A DNA stretch of 64,000 nt from Microlunatus soli (GTDB lineage Bacteria; Actinomycetota; Actinomycetes; Propionibacteriales; Propionibacteriaceae). Shown in pieces: positions 55,583 to 64,000 of the stretch (its first letter is position 1; each line of letters begins with the position of its first letter). The stretch lies in contig NZ_LT629772.1 in assembly GCF_900105385.1 (NCBI RefSeq), positions 6,076,001 to 6,140,000 of the forward strand, in the 5' to 3' direction. The notes below the pieces were generated by a model. The model was not told the origin of the DNA. It saw only the letters and a program-made list of their open reading frames with translations, and ran no database searches. Both the position numbers and the translations under genes were made by a program.

Positions 55583-55844
55583 CTGGCCTTCCTCACCTCG
55601 GACGGCGTCCCCCAGCGACCGGCCGATCCGAGGCACGGACCAGGAAAGGATCACCCGAGACCTTCAGATCCCTTTGCCTTCAGCGTTTGACCCGCGCTGG
55701 GGGCAGGTCACGAAGGTTGGGCGTGGGCGACGCCGGAGCACAGAATCTAGTGCAGCCACGATCCCGGACCGCGGATCCGGTTCGGCGTGCCGGGATGTTC
55801 CTGCCGTGCCACCGGCGGATGTCCGGCCTGCTCCGGTCGGCCAC

Positions 55845-55850
55845 TACAGT
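55845..55850 (+). promoter_or_regulatory. -10 element of a probable leaderless transcript
   Basis: TACAGT is followed after 6 nt by the GTG start at 55857, with no ribosome-binding site. It has the same layout as at 17356 and 26385. Confidence 0.45.
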
Positions 55851-55856
55851 TGCGGT

Positions 55857-56228
55857 GTGTCTACGACCGGAAGCCAGCCCCAGCTCGGCCAGCAGCAACA
55901 GCCCGGCCAGCAGGACCAGCCTGCGCAGGCGTGGGCAGCGGGCCCGTTCGGTGAGCCGGTGAAGAAGCCGTCGCTGTGGCGCCGGTTCCGGACCAAGGCG
56001 TTCTCCAACCTCAACCTGAACGGGCACACGCCGCCCCGGGTGCAGCCCGAGGTCGGTGACTGGGGCCCGGAGAAGGTGCCGACCACCAAGCAGAAGAAGC
56101 GGATGCGGATCTACGTCAGCATCGCGCTGCCGGTCATCATGTTGGCCTGCTTCCTGCTCGGCTGGTACGTCTACTTCATGATGACCGGCTGCTACGGCTT
56201 CGGGATGGGCTGCCGCAACCAGGGCTGA
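55857..56228 (+). CDS. Small single-pass membrane protein, unknown function
   Basis: The 123-residue protein has a Gln/Pro-rich N-terminal part (residues 1-30), a basic middle (LWRRFRTKAFSNLNL), and one membrane helix at about residues 85-108 (YVSIALPVIMLACFLLGWYV). The C-terminus is Gly-rich with two cysteines (CYGFGMGC). The start is the GTG at 55857, 6 nt after a -10 hexamer. It is convergent with the ACT-domain gene. No family recognised. Confidence 0.7.
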   Translation: MSTTGSQPQLGQQQQPGQQDQPAQAWAAGPFGEPVKKPSLWRRFRTKAFSNLNLNGHTPPRVQPEVGDWGPEKVPTTKQKKRMRIYVSIALPVIMLACFLLGWYVYFMMTGCYGFGMGCRNQG

Positions 56229-56246
56229 CTGCGTGACCGGTCGGCG

Positions 56247-56885
56247 TCAGCTGGTGAGCCGGGCGAGATGACCGAGCCGGGCAACCTCGGAGTCGAGATA
56301 GCTGGGACCACCGAGCCGGCCGATGACGATCGCCCGATCGCCACCCAGCGGCGCCACCACGACGACCGAATCGTCATAGCCGGGGATCCATTCACCGTCC
56401 AGGCTCAGCCGGTGGGTGCTGTCGAACGGCGCCAACCGCTGCAGGTCCTCCGACGACAGGTCCGGCGCCATCGGCGTGCTGTAGGTCGCCGTGCCGGCAC
56501 CGTCGGCGGACAGCGCGACCAACACCGCCCACTGGGACCGGAACACCGCCGGTGCGGAGGACACCAGGGTCTCGGCGGCATGCTCGGGATCGTTGGTCAT
56601 CCGCTCCAAGGTCTCCAGGTCCGACTGCAGACCGCCGCCCTCGGGATAGCGCGAGATCCATTCCACGTCCACCCCGTCCAGGCCCTGGCAGGCGCTGATC
56701 AGGGCATCGGGCAACTTCCCCGGCGGTACGTCGACCACGAAGTCGTCGATCGCCTGCCCGTCGCGTTTCTGAACGATCTCGACGGCGAGGATGTCGGCGC
56801 CGACCGCACCCATCGCCGACGCCACCGCGCCCAGCGAGCCCGGCACATCCGGAAGCGACACCCTCATCAAGAACACGGCGACCAT
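56247..56885 (-). CDS. ACT-domain protein
   Basis: The 212-residue protein begins with an ACT domain (FLMRVSLPDVPGSLGAVASA, then AVEIVQKRDGQAIDDFVV), normally an amino-acid-binding regulatory unit. A second half of unknown fold ends RLGGPSYLDSEVARLGHLAR. Homologues lie between ligA and gatC in other actinobacteria (Rv3013 in Mycobacterium tuberculosis, opposite strand to both), so this is the right-hand backbone flank of the accessory block. Confidence 0.88.
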   Translation of the reverse strand: MVAVFLMRVSLPDVPGSLGAVASAMGAVGADILAVEIVQKRDGQAIDDFVVDVPPGKLPDALISACQGLDGVDVEWISRYPEGGGLQSDLETLERMTNDPEHAAETLVSSAPAVFRSQWAVLVALSADGAGTATYSTPMAPDLSSEDLQRLAPFDSTHRLSLDGEWIPGYDDSVVVVAPLGGDRAIVIGRLGGPSYLDSEVARLGHLARLTS

Positions 56886-56974
56886 CCTGTCCTACTGTCA
56901 TTACCGCGGTGTTTCGCGGGTCTCGCGCAGCAAGACCGGCGACGGGGCCGGGGTGATCCATTAGTGTCGCGATC

Positions 56975-58180
56975 GTGCCACGCTTCACACCGTTCCGAGC
57001 CGTCAGATATCCGACCGATACCAACTTCGACGCGGTCGTCGCACCGCCGTACGACGTCTTGTCGGCCGAGCAGGTCCGGTACCACCACGACCGGGACCCG
57101 CACAACATCACCCGGATCGACGTGCCGACCGGGGACGATCGCTACGCGCGTGCCGGTGCGCTGTACCGGCAGTGGCTCGACGAGGGTGTGCTGGTCGCTG
57201 ACGAGGCGCCGACATTGACCGTCTACCGGCTCCGGTTCACCGATCCGACCGGGGCGGAGCGGACCATTTCCGGCGTGCTCGGCGGCCTGGAGGTCGTCGA
57301 CGAGGGCGCCGGCGGCGTCCTGCCTCACGAACGGACCACGCCGAAGGCGTCCACCGACCGGCTCGACCTGACCCGGGCGACCGGCGCCAATCTGTCACCG
57401 GTCTGGGGGCTGTCGTTGGCTGCCGGGCTGACCGACCTGCTCGCCGAGCCCGGCGAACCGGTCGCCGCGGTCACCGACGACGCCGACGGCTTCCGGGTCG
57501 AGCATCTGCTGGAACGCATCACCGACCCGGACCGGATCGCCGCGATCACCGAGCTGATCGGCACCGACGACGTGCTGATCGCCGACGGACACCACCGGTA
57601 CGGGGTTGCCCGCAGCTATCGCGACGAGGTCCGGACCGCGACCGGACGCACCGACACCGCCGCAGAGGACACCCTGGTCTTCGTCAACGAACTGGTCGCC
57701 GATCAGCTCAGTGTCGCAGCCATCCACCGGCTCTACCGGGGCATCGCCGCTGACACCCTGCGATCGGCCATCGGCGATCGCTTCGACCTGGCGGCCCTGG
57801 ACGCCGATCATCCCGACGCCCGACCCGACCCGGCCACCCTGGCCCGGATGGAAGCCGAGGGATTCCTGACCTTGATCACCGCCGAGGGTGCCTGGACGAT
57901 GACGCCGAAGCCGGGAGCGTTCGACGATGTCCGGGCCCTCGACGGTGTCTGGCTGGAGGAGACCCTTGCCGATCTGACCGCGGAGGTGAGTTATCAGCAC
58001 GGGGTCGAGGAAGTGCTGTCGGCGGTGGGTTCCGGCGACGCCGTCGCCGGGGTGCTGATCCGGCCGGTCGGCGTTGCCGAGATCGAACGGACCGCCCGCG
58101 AGGGTCTGTTGATGCCGCCGAAGTCGACCTTCTTCACGCCCAAGTTGAAGACCGGGTTCGTGATCCGCGACCTGTCCTGA
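56975..58180 (+). CDS. DUF1015 family protein
   Basis: The 401-residue protein carries DUF1015 motifs: FRAVRYPTDTNFDAVVAPPY near its start and VLIADGHHRYGVARSYRDEV at about 197-216. The C-terminal VEEVLSAVGSGDAVAGVLIR and MPPKSTFFTPKLKTGFVIRD are standard. The family is widespread and possibly kinase- or hydrolase-like, but unproven. The GTG at 56975 follows TAGTGT (56962-56967) by 7 nt without a Shine-Dalgarno, so it is probably leaderless. Confidence 0.92.
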   Translation: MPRFTPFRAVRYPTDTNFDAVVAPPYDVLSAEQVRYHHDRDPHNITRIDVPTGDDRYARAGALYRQWLDEGVLVADEAPTLTVYRLRFTDPTGAERTISGVLGGLEVVDEGAGGVLPHERTTPKASTDRLDLTRATGANLSPVWGLSLAAGLTDLLAEPGEPVAAVTDDADGFRVEHLLERITDPDRIAAITELIGTDDVLIADGHHRYGVARSYRDEVRTATGRTDTAAEDTLVFVNELVADQLSVAAIHRLYRGIAADTLRSAIGDRFDLAALDADHPDARPDPATLARMEAEGFLTLITAEGAWTMTPKPGAFDDVRALDGVWLEETLADLTAEVSYQHGVEEVLSAVGSGDAVAGVLIRPVGVAEIERTAREGLLMPPKSTFFTPKLKTGFVIRDLS

Positions 58181-58216
58181 CCCGATCCGCCGGCCGCCAT
58201 CGGCGTACGAGGTCGG

Positions 58217-58615
58217 TCAGGCGTAGTCGTAGTGCTTCTTGCCGCAGCGCGATTGGGTGCCGCCGGAACCACCGTCGCTCATGCAGGCCCAGTAGCGCAC
58301 CTTGCGGTCCTCGGGGATGTTCAGGTTCACATGCTTTGCCGGCGCGTGATAGCCCTTGTTGTTGAAGGCGACCACCTCGGTGTGCCACCAACACCGGCCC
58401 TCGGGCGTGCACTGCCGGTATTCCAGGACGCCCTTGACGCCGTGTCCGTCGGCCTTCCAGTCGTTGATGTAGAAGTGGTCGCCGTAGGAACGGAAGTCGA
58501 CGGTGCCGTCGTTGGGACCAGCGACCCCGGCACTGCCGGATGCGGCGGCCGGTGCCGCCGAAACGGCCAGCGCGGCGAATGCTGCCGCGGCGAGGAGTGC
58601 GATGCGTCTCATCAT
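58217..58615 (-). CDS. Small secreted protein, unknown function
   Basis: The 132-residue precursor has a classic signal peptide (RRIALLAAAAFAALAVSAAP) with cleavage likely after AAA near residue 26. The mature part holds four cysteines (QCTPEGRCWW, YWACMS, SRCGKKH) that could form two disulfides outside the cell. No domain recognised. It is convergent with the DUF1015 gene. Confidence 0.75.
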   Translation of the reverse strand: MMRRIALLAAAAFAALAVSAAPAAASGSAGVAGPNDGTVDFRSYGDHFYINDWKADGHGVKGVLEYRQCTPEGRCWWHTEVVAFNNKGYHAPAKHVNLNIPEDRKVRYWACMSDGGSGGTQSRCGKKHYDYA

Positions 58616-58716
58616 GTTCTGCCACCTTCTGCTTCCTGTGCGGGACTGATCCGGAGAGGCTAGGGAGCAGCCGACCCACTCAGCGGTCGGTTTCGATGCA
58701 GCTCGAGGGTCTCGGC

Positions 58717-59502
58717 TCAGTCCGGTCCGGCGCCCAGGGGTAGCACGAGGATCCGTTCCTCGCCGTAGTCGGTGAAGCCGGCCCGGCGCAGGATCGGGGC
58801 CGAGGTGTCGGTGCGCCCCTTGACCAGCGCCAGGGTCGCGCCGGCGTCGCGGGCCAGCTGCAGCCGGAGGTCGAGCACCGCCCGATAGGCGCCGCGCCGA
58901 CGTGCGGACTCGACCGTTGCCGCGCCCCAGAGCCGGGCGACGCCGTCGACAACTGTGCAGCCGGCGGTACAGACCGCTGCGCCGTCCAACCGGCCGATCA
59001 CCCGGAACTCGCCGCGAGCGGCGTCCTCGCCCAGCTGCCGGTCGAGTCGGTCGGGAGTGATCGGCTGCTGATCCCAGACCGAGACGTTGACCGCGTCGAG
59101 GTCGACATACTGCTCCCGGGTCCGGACCTGCTCGGCGGTGATCCCGGCAGCCGCGCGACTCCCCGCGGACCAGTCGCCGAGATCGAGGGCCAGGATGGCC
59201 ACCGTCTCCTCATGGACGGCGCCGCGGGCCGCCAGCTCCGCCTCCAGATCGGCCGGCCGGGTGCTGTCGCCGACCCACCAGTTGATCTTGTCCCGACCCC
59301 AGGCCCGGGCCTGGTCCGAGGCGTCCTCGATGATCTGTTTCGCCTGACGATCGGAGTCGACCTGCTTGGCCTGGACACCGACGCCGGTCCAGTCCGGATA
59401 GTCCAGGATCTTCAGATCGCTGCCGACGGTCCGGGTGCCGTCGGGCAGCCACTCCCAGTCGGCGGCAGCACGGCGGACGGCATCGGCGCTCCAGGCGGTC
59501 AC
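58717..59502 (-). CDS. GNAT N-acetyltransferase
   Basis: The 261-residue protein has an N-terminal partial GNAT-like half and a C-terminal GNAT domain with WGAATVESARRRGAYRAVLD as acetyl-CoA loop (R-R-R-G-A-Y). The final strand is APILRRAGFTDYGEERILVL. The glycine pattern is R-x-x-G-A-Y instead of the usual Q-x-x-G-x-G/A, a pattern common in actinobacterial members. It is divergent from gatC. Substrate unknown. Confidence 0.82.
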   Translation of the reverse strand: MTAWSADAVRRAAADWEWLPDGTRTVGSDLKILDYPDWTGVGVQAKQVDSDRQAKQIIEDASDQARAWGRDKINWWVGDSTRPADLEAELAARGAVHEETVAILALDLGDWSAGSRAAAGITAEQVRTREQYVDLDAVNVSVWDQQPITPDRLDRQLGEDAARGEFRVIGRLDGAAVCTAGCTVVDGVARLWGAATVESARRRGAYRAVLDLRLQLARDAGATLALVKGRTDTSAPILRRAGFTDYGEERILVLPLGAGPD

Positions 59503-59618
59503 GGGCCAACTGTACGGCGGCGGCCACCGGCTGCCCGGGCGGAACGGCGCGGGGGAGCCGGACCACTAAGATGTCTACGCCCGGTCGTCGGGCAGCAGCG
59601 AGACCTACAGGAGAGATC

Positions 59619-59915
59619 GTGGCATTGAGCCGTGAGGAGGTGGCAGCCCTCGGCCGATTGGCTCGGATCGAGCTGTCGCCGGAGGAGTTGGAACATCTGG
59701 CACCGCAGCTGGACCAGATCCTGGAGCATGTCGCCCAGGTCAGCGAGGTCGCCGGTGCCGATGTCCAGCCGACCTCACACCCGCTGCCGTTGAGCAATGT
59801 CTTCCGCGCCGACGAGCCGCGTCCCTGCCTGACCCAGGATGAAGCGCTGTCCGGTGCGCCGGTGGCGCAGGACGGACGTTTCCGGGTCCCGCGGATCCTG
59901 GGGGAGGAGGCATGA
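59619..59915 (+). CDS. gatC: Asp-tRNA(Asn)/Glu-tRNA(Gln) amidotransferase subunit C
   Basis: The 98-residue GatC begins at a GTG preceded by AGGAG at 6 nt. It has the two-helix pattern [20 protein letters not shown] and [20 protein letters not shown], and ends GRFRVPRIL. It wraps around GatA and stabilises the GatCAB complex that converts misacylated Glu-tRNA(Gln) or Asp-tRNA(Asn) to the amidated form. Its stop overlaps the gatA start (ATGA). Confidence 0.95.
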   Translation: MALSREEVAALGRLARIELSPEELEHLAPQLDQILEHVAQVSEVAGADVQPTSHPLPLSNVFRADEPRPCLTQDEALSGAPVAQDGRFRVPRILGEEA

Positions 59916-61417
59916 CCGAGTTGATCAAGAACACCGCCGCCGAACTCGCCGCCAAGATCGCCGCTCAGGAGGTGACCTCGGTCGAGGTCACCCAGGCCCA
60001 CCTGGACCGGATGGCCGCCGTCGAGCCGGCCGTCCATGCCTTCCTGCACGTCGATACCGAGCGGGCGCTGCAGACTGCCGCCGCGGTCGACGCCAAGATC
60101 AGCAACGGTGAGCCGGTCGGTCCGCTGGCCGGGGTTCCCCTGGCGCTGAAGGACGTCCTGACCTACTCCGGGGCGCCGACCACCTGCGGCTCGAAGATCC
60201 TCGAAGGCTGGGTGCCGCCGTACAACGCGACAGTGACCCAGCGGTTGATCGACGCCGACCTGGTGATCTTGGGCAAGACCAACATGGACGAGTTCGCGAT
60301 GGGGTCCTCGACGGAGAACTCCGCCTACGGGCCGACCCACAACCCGTGGGACCTTGATCGGATCCCGGGCGGGTCCGGCGGCGGATCGTCGGCGTCGCTG
60401 GCCGCCTTCGAAGCTCCGCTGGCGATCGGTACCGACACCGGCGGCTCGATCCGGCAGCCGGCCGCGGTGACCGGCACGGTTGGTGTCAAGCCGACCTACG
60501 GCGGCACCTCCCGCTACGGCCTGGTGGCGCTGGCCTCCAGCCTTGATCAACCCGGCCCCTGTGCGCGGACGGTGCTGGATGCGGCCCTGCTGCACGAGGT
60601 GATCGCGGGTTACGACCCGCACGACTCGACCTCGATCAACGAGCCGGTCCCCGGTGTCGTCGAGGCCGCCCGTTCCGGCGATATCAGGGGCATGAAGATC
60701 GGTGTCGTCAAGGAGTTCGCCGGTGAGGGCTACGCCGCCGGCGTCGAGCAGCGCTTCGGTGAGGCCGTTGATCAACTGGCCAAGCTGGGGGCGGAGATCG
60801 TCGAGGTGTCCTGCCCGAACTTCCGCTACGCGATGCCCGCCTATTACCTGATCCTGCCCAGCGAGGCCTCGTCCAATCTGGCCAAGTTCGACGGCATGCG
60901 GTTCGGGCTGCGGGCCGGCGACGACGGCATCGCCGGCGCCGAAGAGGTGATGGGGCTGACCCGTGAGGCGGGCTTCGGTGCCGAGGTCAAGCGCCGGATC
61001 ATGATCGGCACCTACGCGCTGTCCAGCGGCTACTACGACGCCTATTACGGCCAGGCCCAGAAGGTCCGGACCTTGATCATCAACGACTTCGACGCGGCCT
61101 ATCAGAAGGTCGACGTACTGGTGTCGCCGACCACGCCGACGACGGCGTTCAGGCTCGGTGAGAAGGTCGACGATCCGCTGGCGATGTACCTCAACGACCT
61201 GTGCACCATCCCGTCCAACCTGGCCGGCAACGCCAGCGCCTCGTTCCCGGTCGGGCTGGCACCCGAGGACGGTCTGCCGGTCGGCCTGCAGGTCGTCGCG
61301 CCACCGCTGGCCGACGATCGGCTGTATCGGGTCGGCGCCGCCTTGGAGCGGGCACTGACCGAGAGCTGGGGTGGCCCGTTGCTTGCCCGCATTCCGGAGC
61401 TGGAGGTGTCGAAGTGA
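59912..61417 (+). CDS. gatA: Asp-tRNA(Asn)/Glu-tRNA(Gln) amidotransferase subunit A
   Basis: The 501-residue amidase contains the complete Lys-Ser-Ser triad: Lys in [10 protein letters not shown], cis-Ser in [12 protein letters not shown], and nucleophile Ser in [11 protein letters not shown]. It releases ammonia from glutamine for GatB. It is the middle gene of gatCAB, overlapping gatC by 4 nt and gatB by 4 nt (GTGA), consistent with translational coupling in fixed ratio. Confidence 0.97.
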   Translation: MTELIKNTAAELAAKIAAQEVTSVEVTQAHLDRMAAVEPAVHAFLHVDTERALQTAAAVDAKISNGEPVGPLAGVPLALKDVLTYSGAPTTCGSKILEGWVPPYNATVTQRLIDADLVILGKTNMDEFAMGSSTENSAYGPTHNPWDLDRIPGGSGGGSSASLAAFEAPLAIGTDTGGSIRQPAAVTGTVGVKPTYGGTSRYGLVALASSLDQPGPCARTVLDAALLHEVIAGYDPHDSTSINEPVPGVVEAARSGDIRGMKIGVVKEFAGEGYAAGVEQRFGEAVDQLAKLGAEIVEVSCPNFRYAMPAYYLILPSEASSNLAKFDGMRFGLRAGDDGIAGAEEVMGLTREAGFGAEVKRRIMIGTYALSSGYYDAYYGQAQKVRTLIINDFDAAYQKVDVLVSPTTPTTAFRLGEKVDDPLAMYLNDLCTIPSNLAGNASASFPVGLAPEDGLPVGLQVVAPPLADDRLYRVGAALERALTESWGGPLLARIPELEVSK

Positions 61418-62919
61418 GCACGACAGGACTCGACGCGGTGATGCCGTACGACGACGCGCTGGCCAAATTCGACCCGGTGCTCGGCCTGGAGGTGCACGTC
61501 GAGCTGAACACCGCGACCAAGATGTTCTGCGGCTGTGCGGTCGAGTTCGGCGGCGAGCCCAACATCCGCACCTGCCCGGTGTGCCTCGGCCTGCCCGGCT
61601 CGCTGCCGGTGGTCAACGGCAAGGCCGTGGAGGCCGCGATCCGGATCGGCCTGGCGCTGAACTGCAACATCGCCGAGTGGTGCCGGTTCGCCCGCAAGAA
61701 CTACTTCTATCCCGACGTCCCGAAGAACTTCCAGACCTCCCAGTACGACGAGCCGATTGCCTTCGACGGTCACGTCGAGGTCGAGGTGGACGGCGAGACG
61801 TACGCCATCGAGATCGAGCGCGCGCACATGGAGGAGGACGCCGGCAAATCCCTGCACGTCGGCGGCGCCGACGGTCGGCTGCAGGGCGCCTCGCACTCGC
61901 TGATGGATTACAACCGGGCCGGCACCCCGTTGATCGAGATCGTCACCAAGCCGATCGAGGGCACCGGCGCGAAGGCTCCCCAGGTGGCCCGGGCCTACGT
62001 CGCGATGATCCGTGATCTGGTCAAGGCGCTGAAGGTCTCCGACGCCCGGATGGAGCAGGGCTCGGTCCGTTGCGACGCCAACGTCAGCCTGCGACCGATC
62101 GGCCGCGAGGAGTACGGGCTGCGGACCGAGACCAAGAACGTCAACTCGCTGCGCAGCATCGAACGGGCACTGACCTATGAGATCACCCGGCAGGCCGCGC
62201 TGCTGGACTCCGGGCAGCGGGTGCACCAGGAGACCCGGCACTTCGCCGAGGAGTCCGGCACCACCAGCCCCGGCCGCAGCAAGGAGCAGGCCGAGGACTA
62301 CCGCTACTTCCCCGAGCCCGACCTGGTGCCGGTGGCACCGAGCCGGGAATGGGTGGAGGAGTTGCGGGGCACGCTGCCGGAGCAGCCGGCCCTGCGCCGC
62401 AAGCGGCTGACGGCCGAGTGGGGCTTCTCTGAGCTGGAGATGCGTGACGTGATCAGTGCCGGAGCGCTGGACCTGATCGAGGCGACCGTGGTCGCCGGGT
62501 CGGCGGCACAGCCGGCCCGTAAGTGGTGGATGGGTGAGCTGTCCCGCAAGGCCAACGACACCGGGGTGGAGCTGGAGGACGTCGCGATGACGCCGGTCCA
62601 GGTCGCCGAGCTGCAGGGCCTGGTCGAGGCGAAGACGATCAACGACAAGCTGGCCCGGCAGGTGATCGAAGGCGTACTGGCCGGTGAGGGCGATCCGAAG
62701 GCGGTCGTCGAGGCCAGGGGACTGGCCGTGGTGTCCGACGACGGCGCGCTCAGCGAGGCTGTCGACACCGCGATCGAGGCCAACCCGGACATCGCCGACA
62801 AGATCAGGTCCGGCAAGGTGCAGGCCGCCGGTGCCCTGATCGGTGCGGTGATGAAGGCGATGCGCGGCCAAGCTGACGCGGGCCGGGTCCGCGAGTTGAT
62901 CTTGGAGAAGCTGGGCTGA
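61414..62919 (+). CDS. gatB: Asp-tRNA(Asn)/Glu-tRNA(Gln) amidotransferase subunit B
   Basis: From the GTG at 61414 the product is 501 residues. The kinase-like core has [20 protein letters not shown] and the zinc-site pattern C-G-C with [20 protein letters not shown] and [13 protein letters not shown] follow, and the C-terminal helical and YqeY-like tail ([20 protein letters not shown]) binds tRNA. It activates the misacylated tRNA with ATP and transfers ammonia. Upstream in-frame codons overlap gatA and are not part of the gene. Confidence 0.97.
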   Translation: MSTTGLDAVMPYDDALAKFDPVLGLEVHVELNTATKMFCGCAVEFGGEPNIRTCPVCLGLPGSLPVVNGKAVEAAIRIGLALNCNIAEWCRFARKNYFYPDVPKNFQTSQYDEPIAFDGHVEVEVDGETYAIEIERAHMEEDAGKSLHVGGADGRLQGASHSLMDYNRAGTPLIEIVTKPIEGTGAKAPQVARAYVAMIRDLVKALKVSDARMEQGSVRCDANVSLRPIGREEYGLRTETKNVNSLRSIERALTYEITRQAALLDSGQRVHQETRHFAEESGTTSPGRSKEQAEDYRYFPEPDLVPVAPSREWVEELRGTLPEQPALRRKRLTAEWGFSELEMRDVISAGALDLIEATVVAGSAAQPARKWWMGELSRKANDTGVELEDVAMTPVQVAELQGLVEAKTINDKLARQVIEGVLAGEGDPKAVVEARGLAVVSDDGALSEAVDTAIEANPDIADKIRSGKVQAAGALIGAVMKAMRGQADAGRVRELILEKLG

Positions 62920-62935
62920 CCGGCCCACGTTGATC

Positions 62936-64000
62936 ATGGGACCGCTGGACGGGGTCCGGGTGCTGGAGTTGCCGGCACTCGGGCCGGTGCCGTTCGCGGG
63001 CATGATGTTGGCCGATCTCGGTGCGTCGGTGATCAAGGTCGACCGGCCAGCCGACGCGCACGCCGGCCTGGAATATCCACCCGGTCCACTGGAACGCGGC
63101 CGACGGTCGATGGGTATTGATCTTCGGACCACCGCCGGCGCCGACCTCGCACTCCGGCTGGTCGAGCGTTCAGACGTGTTGATCGAGGGCTTCCGACCGG
63201 GTGTCGCCGAACGCCTCGGGATCGGCCCGGACCTCGCGCTGGAACGCAACCCGGCGCTGGTGTACGGCCGGATGACCGGCTGGGGACAGGACGGGCCGCT
63301 CGCCCAGCGGGCCGGCCACGACATCAGCTATCTGGCGCTCAGCGGGGCGCTGCACGGGATCGGTGAGCATGATCGCCGCCCGATGCCACCGGTCAACTAT
63401 CTGGCCGACTTCGGCGGCGGCGCGATGATGATCATCACCGGCATCCTGGCGGCCCTGCTGCACGCCCGGGCCACCGGCGAGGGGCAGGTCGTCGACGCCG
63501 CGATGACCGACGGCGCGGCCTACCTGACCACCATGACCCGGCAGTTCGCCGGTACCGGGCACTGGGTCGACGAACGCGAACGCAACCTGCTCGACGGCGG
63601 CGCACCCAACTACCGCTGCTATCGGACCGCCGACGACAAGTACGTCGCCGTCGGGGCGCTGGAACCGAAATTCTGGGCCGAATTGGTGCACACCCTCGGC
63701 GCCGATGTCGCAGACGTGCCGGATCCGTTCGACCACGACCAGTGGGAGGCGTGTGCCGAGTGGCTCTCGGCGATCCTGCTGACCAGGTCGCGGGACGAGT
63801 GGGCTGCGATCTTCGCCGACACCGACAGTTGCGTGACCCCGGTGCTGACGCTGGCCGAGGCACCCGACCACGCCCACAACCGCGTCCGCCGGAGCTTCGT
63901 CGAGGTCGACGACGTCACCGTAGCCGCGCCGGTGCCGCGGTTCTCCGCAACTCCGACCGAGCCTGGTCGGGTGAGCACACCGGGTGGTGACACCGACAGC
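62936..64000 (+). CDS. Alpha-methylacyl-CoA racemase (CaiB/BaiF CoA-transferase family III), 3'-truncated by window edge
   Basis: The ATG at 62936 opens a frame that is still open at 64000 (355 codons). It begins with a class III CoA-transferase start (GPLDGVRVLELPALGPVPFA). KVDRPADA and QRAGHDISYLALSGALHGIG follow. His128 and Asp158 (NYLADFGGGAM) match the catalytic His126/Asp156 pair of the Mycobacterium tuberculosis racemase MCR. It interconverts (2R)- and (2S)-methylacyl-CoA for beta-oxidation of branched chains and would feed electrons to the EtfBA encoded elsewhere in the window. It starts 16 nt after gatB; expected length is about 360-370 residues, so little is missing. Confidence 0.9.
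   Translation, partial: MGPLDGVRVLELPALGPVPFAGMMLADLGASVIKVDRPADAHAGLEYPPGPLERGRRSMGIDLRTTAGADLALRLVERSDVLIEGFRPGVAERLGIGPDLALERNPALVYGRMTGWGQDGPLAQRAGHDISYLALSGALHGIGEHDRRPMPPVNYLADFGGGAMMIITGILAALLHARATGEGQVVDAAMTDGAAYLTTMTRQFAGTGHWVDERERNLLDGGAPNYRCYRTADDKYVAVGALEPKFWAELVHTLGADVADVPDPFDHDQWEACAEWLSAILLTRSRDEWAAIFADTDSCVTPVLTLAEAPDHAHNRVRRSFVEVDDVTVAAPVPRFSATPTEPGRVSTPGGDTDS

Noticed and set aside
61102-63324. Long minus-strand frame opposite gatA, gatB and the racemase gene
   Set aside because: Three plus-strand genes with complete catalytic motifs explain the stretch; the antisense frame has no recognisable domain.

Overview
The window is high-GC DNA from an actinobacterium, most likely a member of the Propionibacteriales (Microlunatus-like). 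The evidence is the GC-rich third codon positions, many GTG starts, several leaderless-looking promoters, and a conserved backbone whose gene order resembles that known from Mycobacterium and relatives: etfB-etfA, then cysteine desulfurase-mnmA-MetE-like protein, ligA, an ACT-domain protein, and gatC-gatA-gatB. The genus is an inference from style and synteny, not from a marker gene.

Layout. 1-5.9 kb: S9 peptidase, LacI regulator and GH3 glycosidase, with a promoter and a CGAAAGTTTCG operator ahead of the glycosidase. 5.9-8.5 kb: VOC protein, lipoprotein and UPF0114 membrane protein. 8.5-10.4 kb: etfBA behind a 24-bp palindrome. 10.4-16.9 kb: tandem-GNAT protein, a ComB-like remnant, MFS transporter, RibD-like reductase, and a sugar-type ABC permease/ATPase pair without a binding protein; the permease has an unusual 229-residue Asn/Gly-rich tail. 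17.4-28.5 kb: cysteine desulfurase, mnmA, MetE-like protein, RNB ribonuclease, a heterodimeric ABC exporter and ligA.

28.5-56.2 kb is an accessory block inserted between two backbone neighbours, ligA and the ACT-domain gene. It has an IS3-family element that truncates an ArsR gene, a transposase relic, a serine recombinase, two APH-type phosphotransferases, a UvrA-like ATPase, several acetyltransferases and hydrolases, dispersed intergenic repeats, and at least four frameshifted genes. A PucR regulator is divergent from an aldehyde dehydrogenase/PfpI/ABM operon. The most interesting part is 29.65-33.68 kb. A 62-aa peptide with an Asp-Pro repeat is followed after 2 nt by an ATP-grasp enzyme carrying the NPxGQW signature of graspetide (omega-ester/amide peptide) ligases. 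That gene overlaps one for a 3-TM membrane protein, and a KAP-family NTPase is divergent. I read this as a candidate uncharacterised ribosomal-peptide system, with the membrane protein as putative export, immunity or effector component.

56.2-64 kb returns to the backbone: ACT-domain protein, DUF1015 protein, small secreted protein, GNAT, gatCAB with overlapping start and stop codons, and a 3'-truncated alpha-methylacyl-CoA racemase gene at the window edge. No rRNA, tRNA or CRISPR array was seen.
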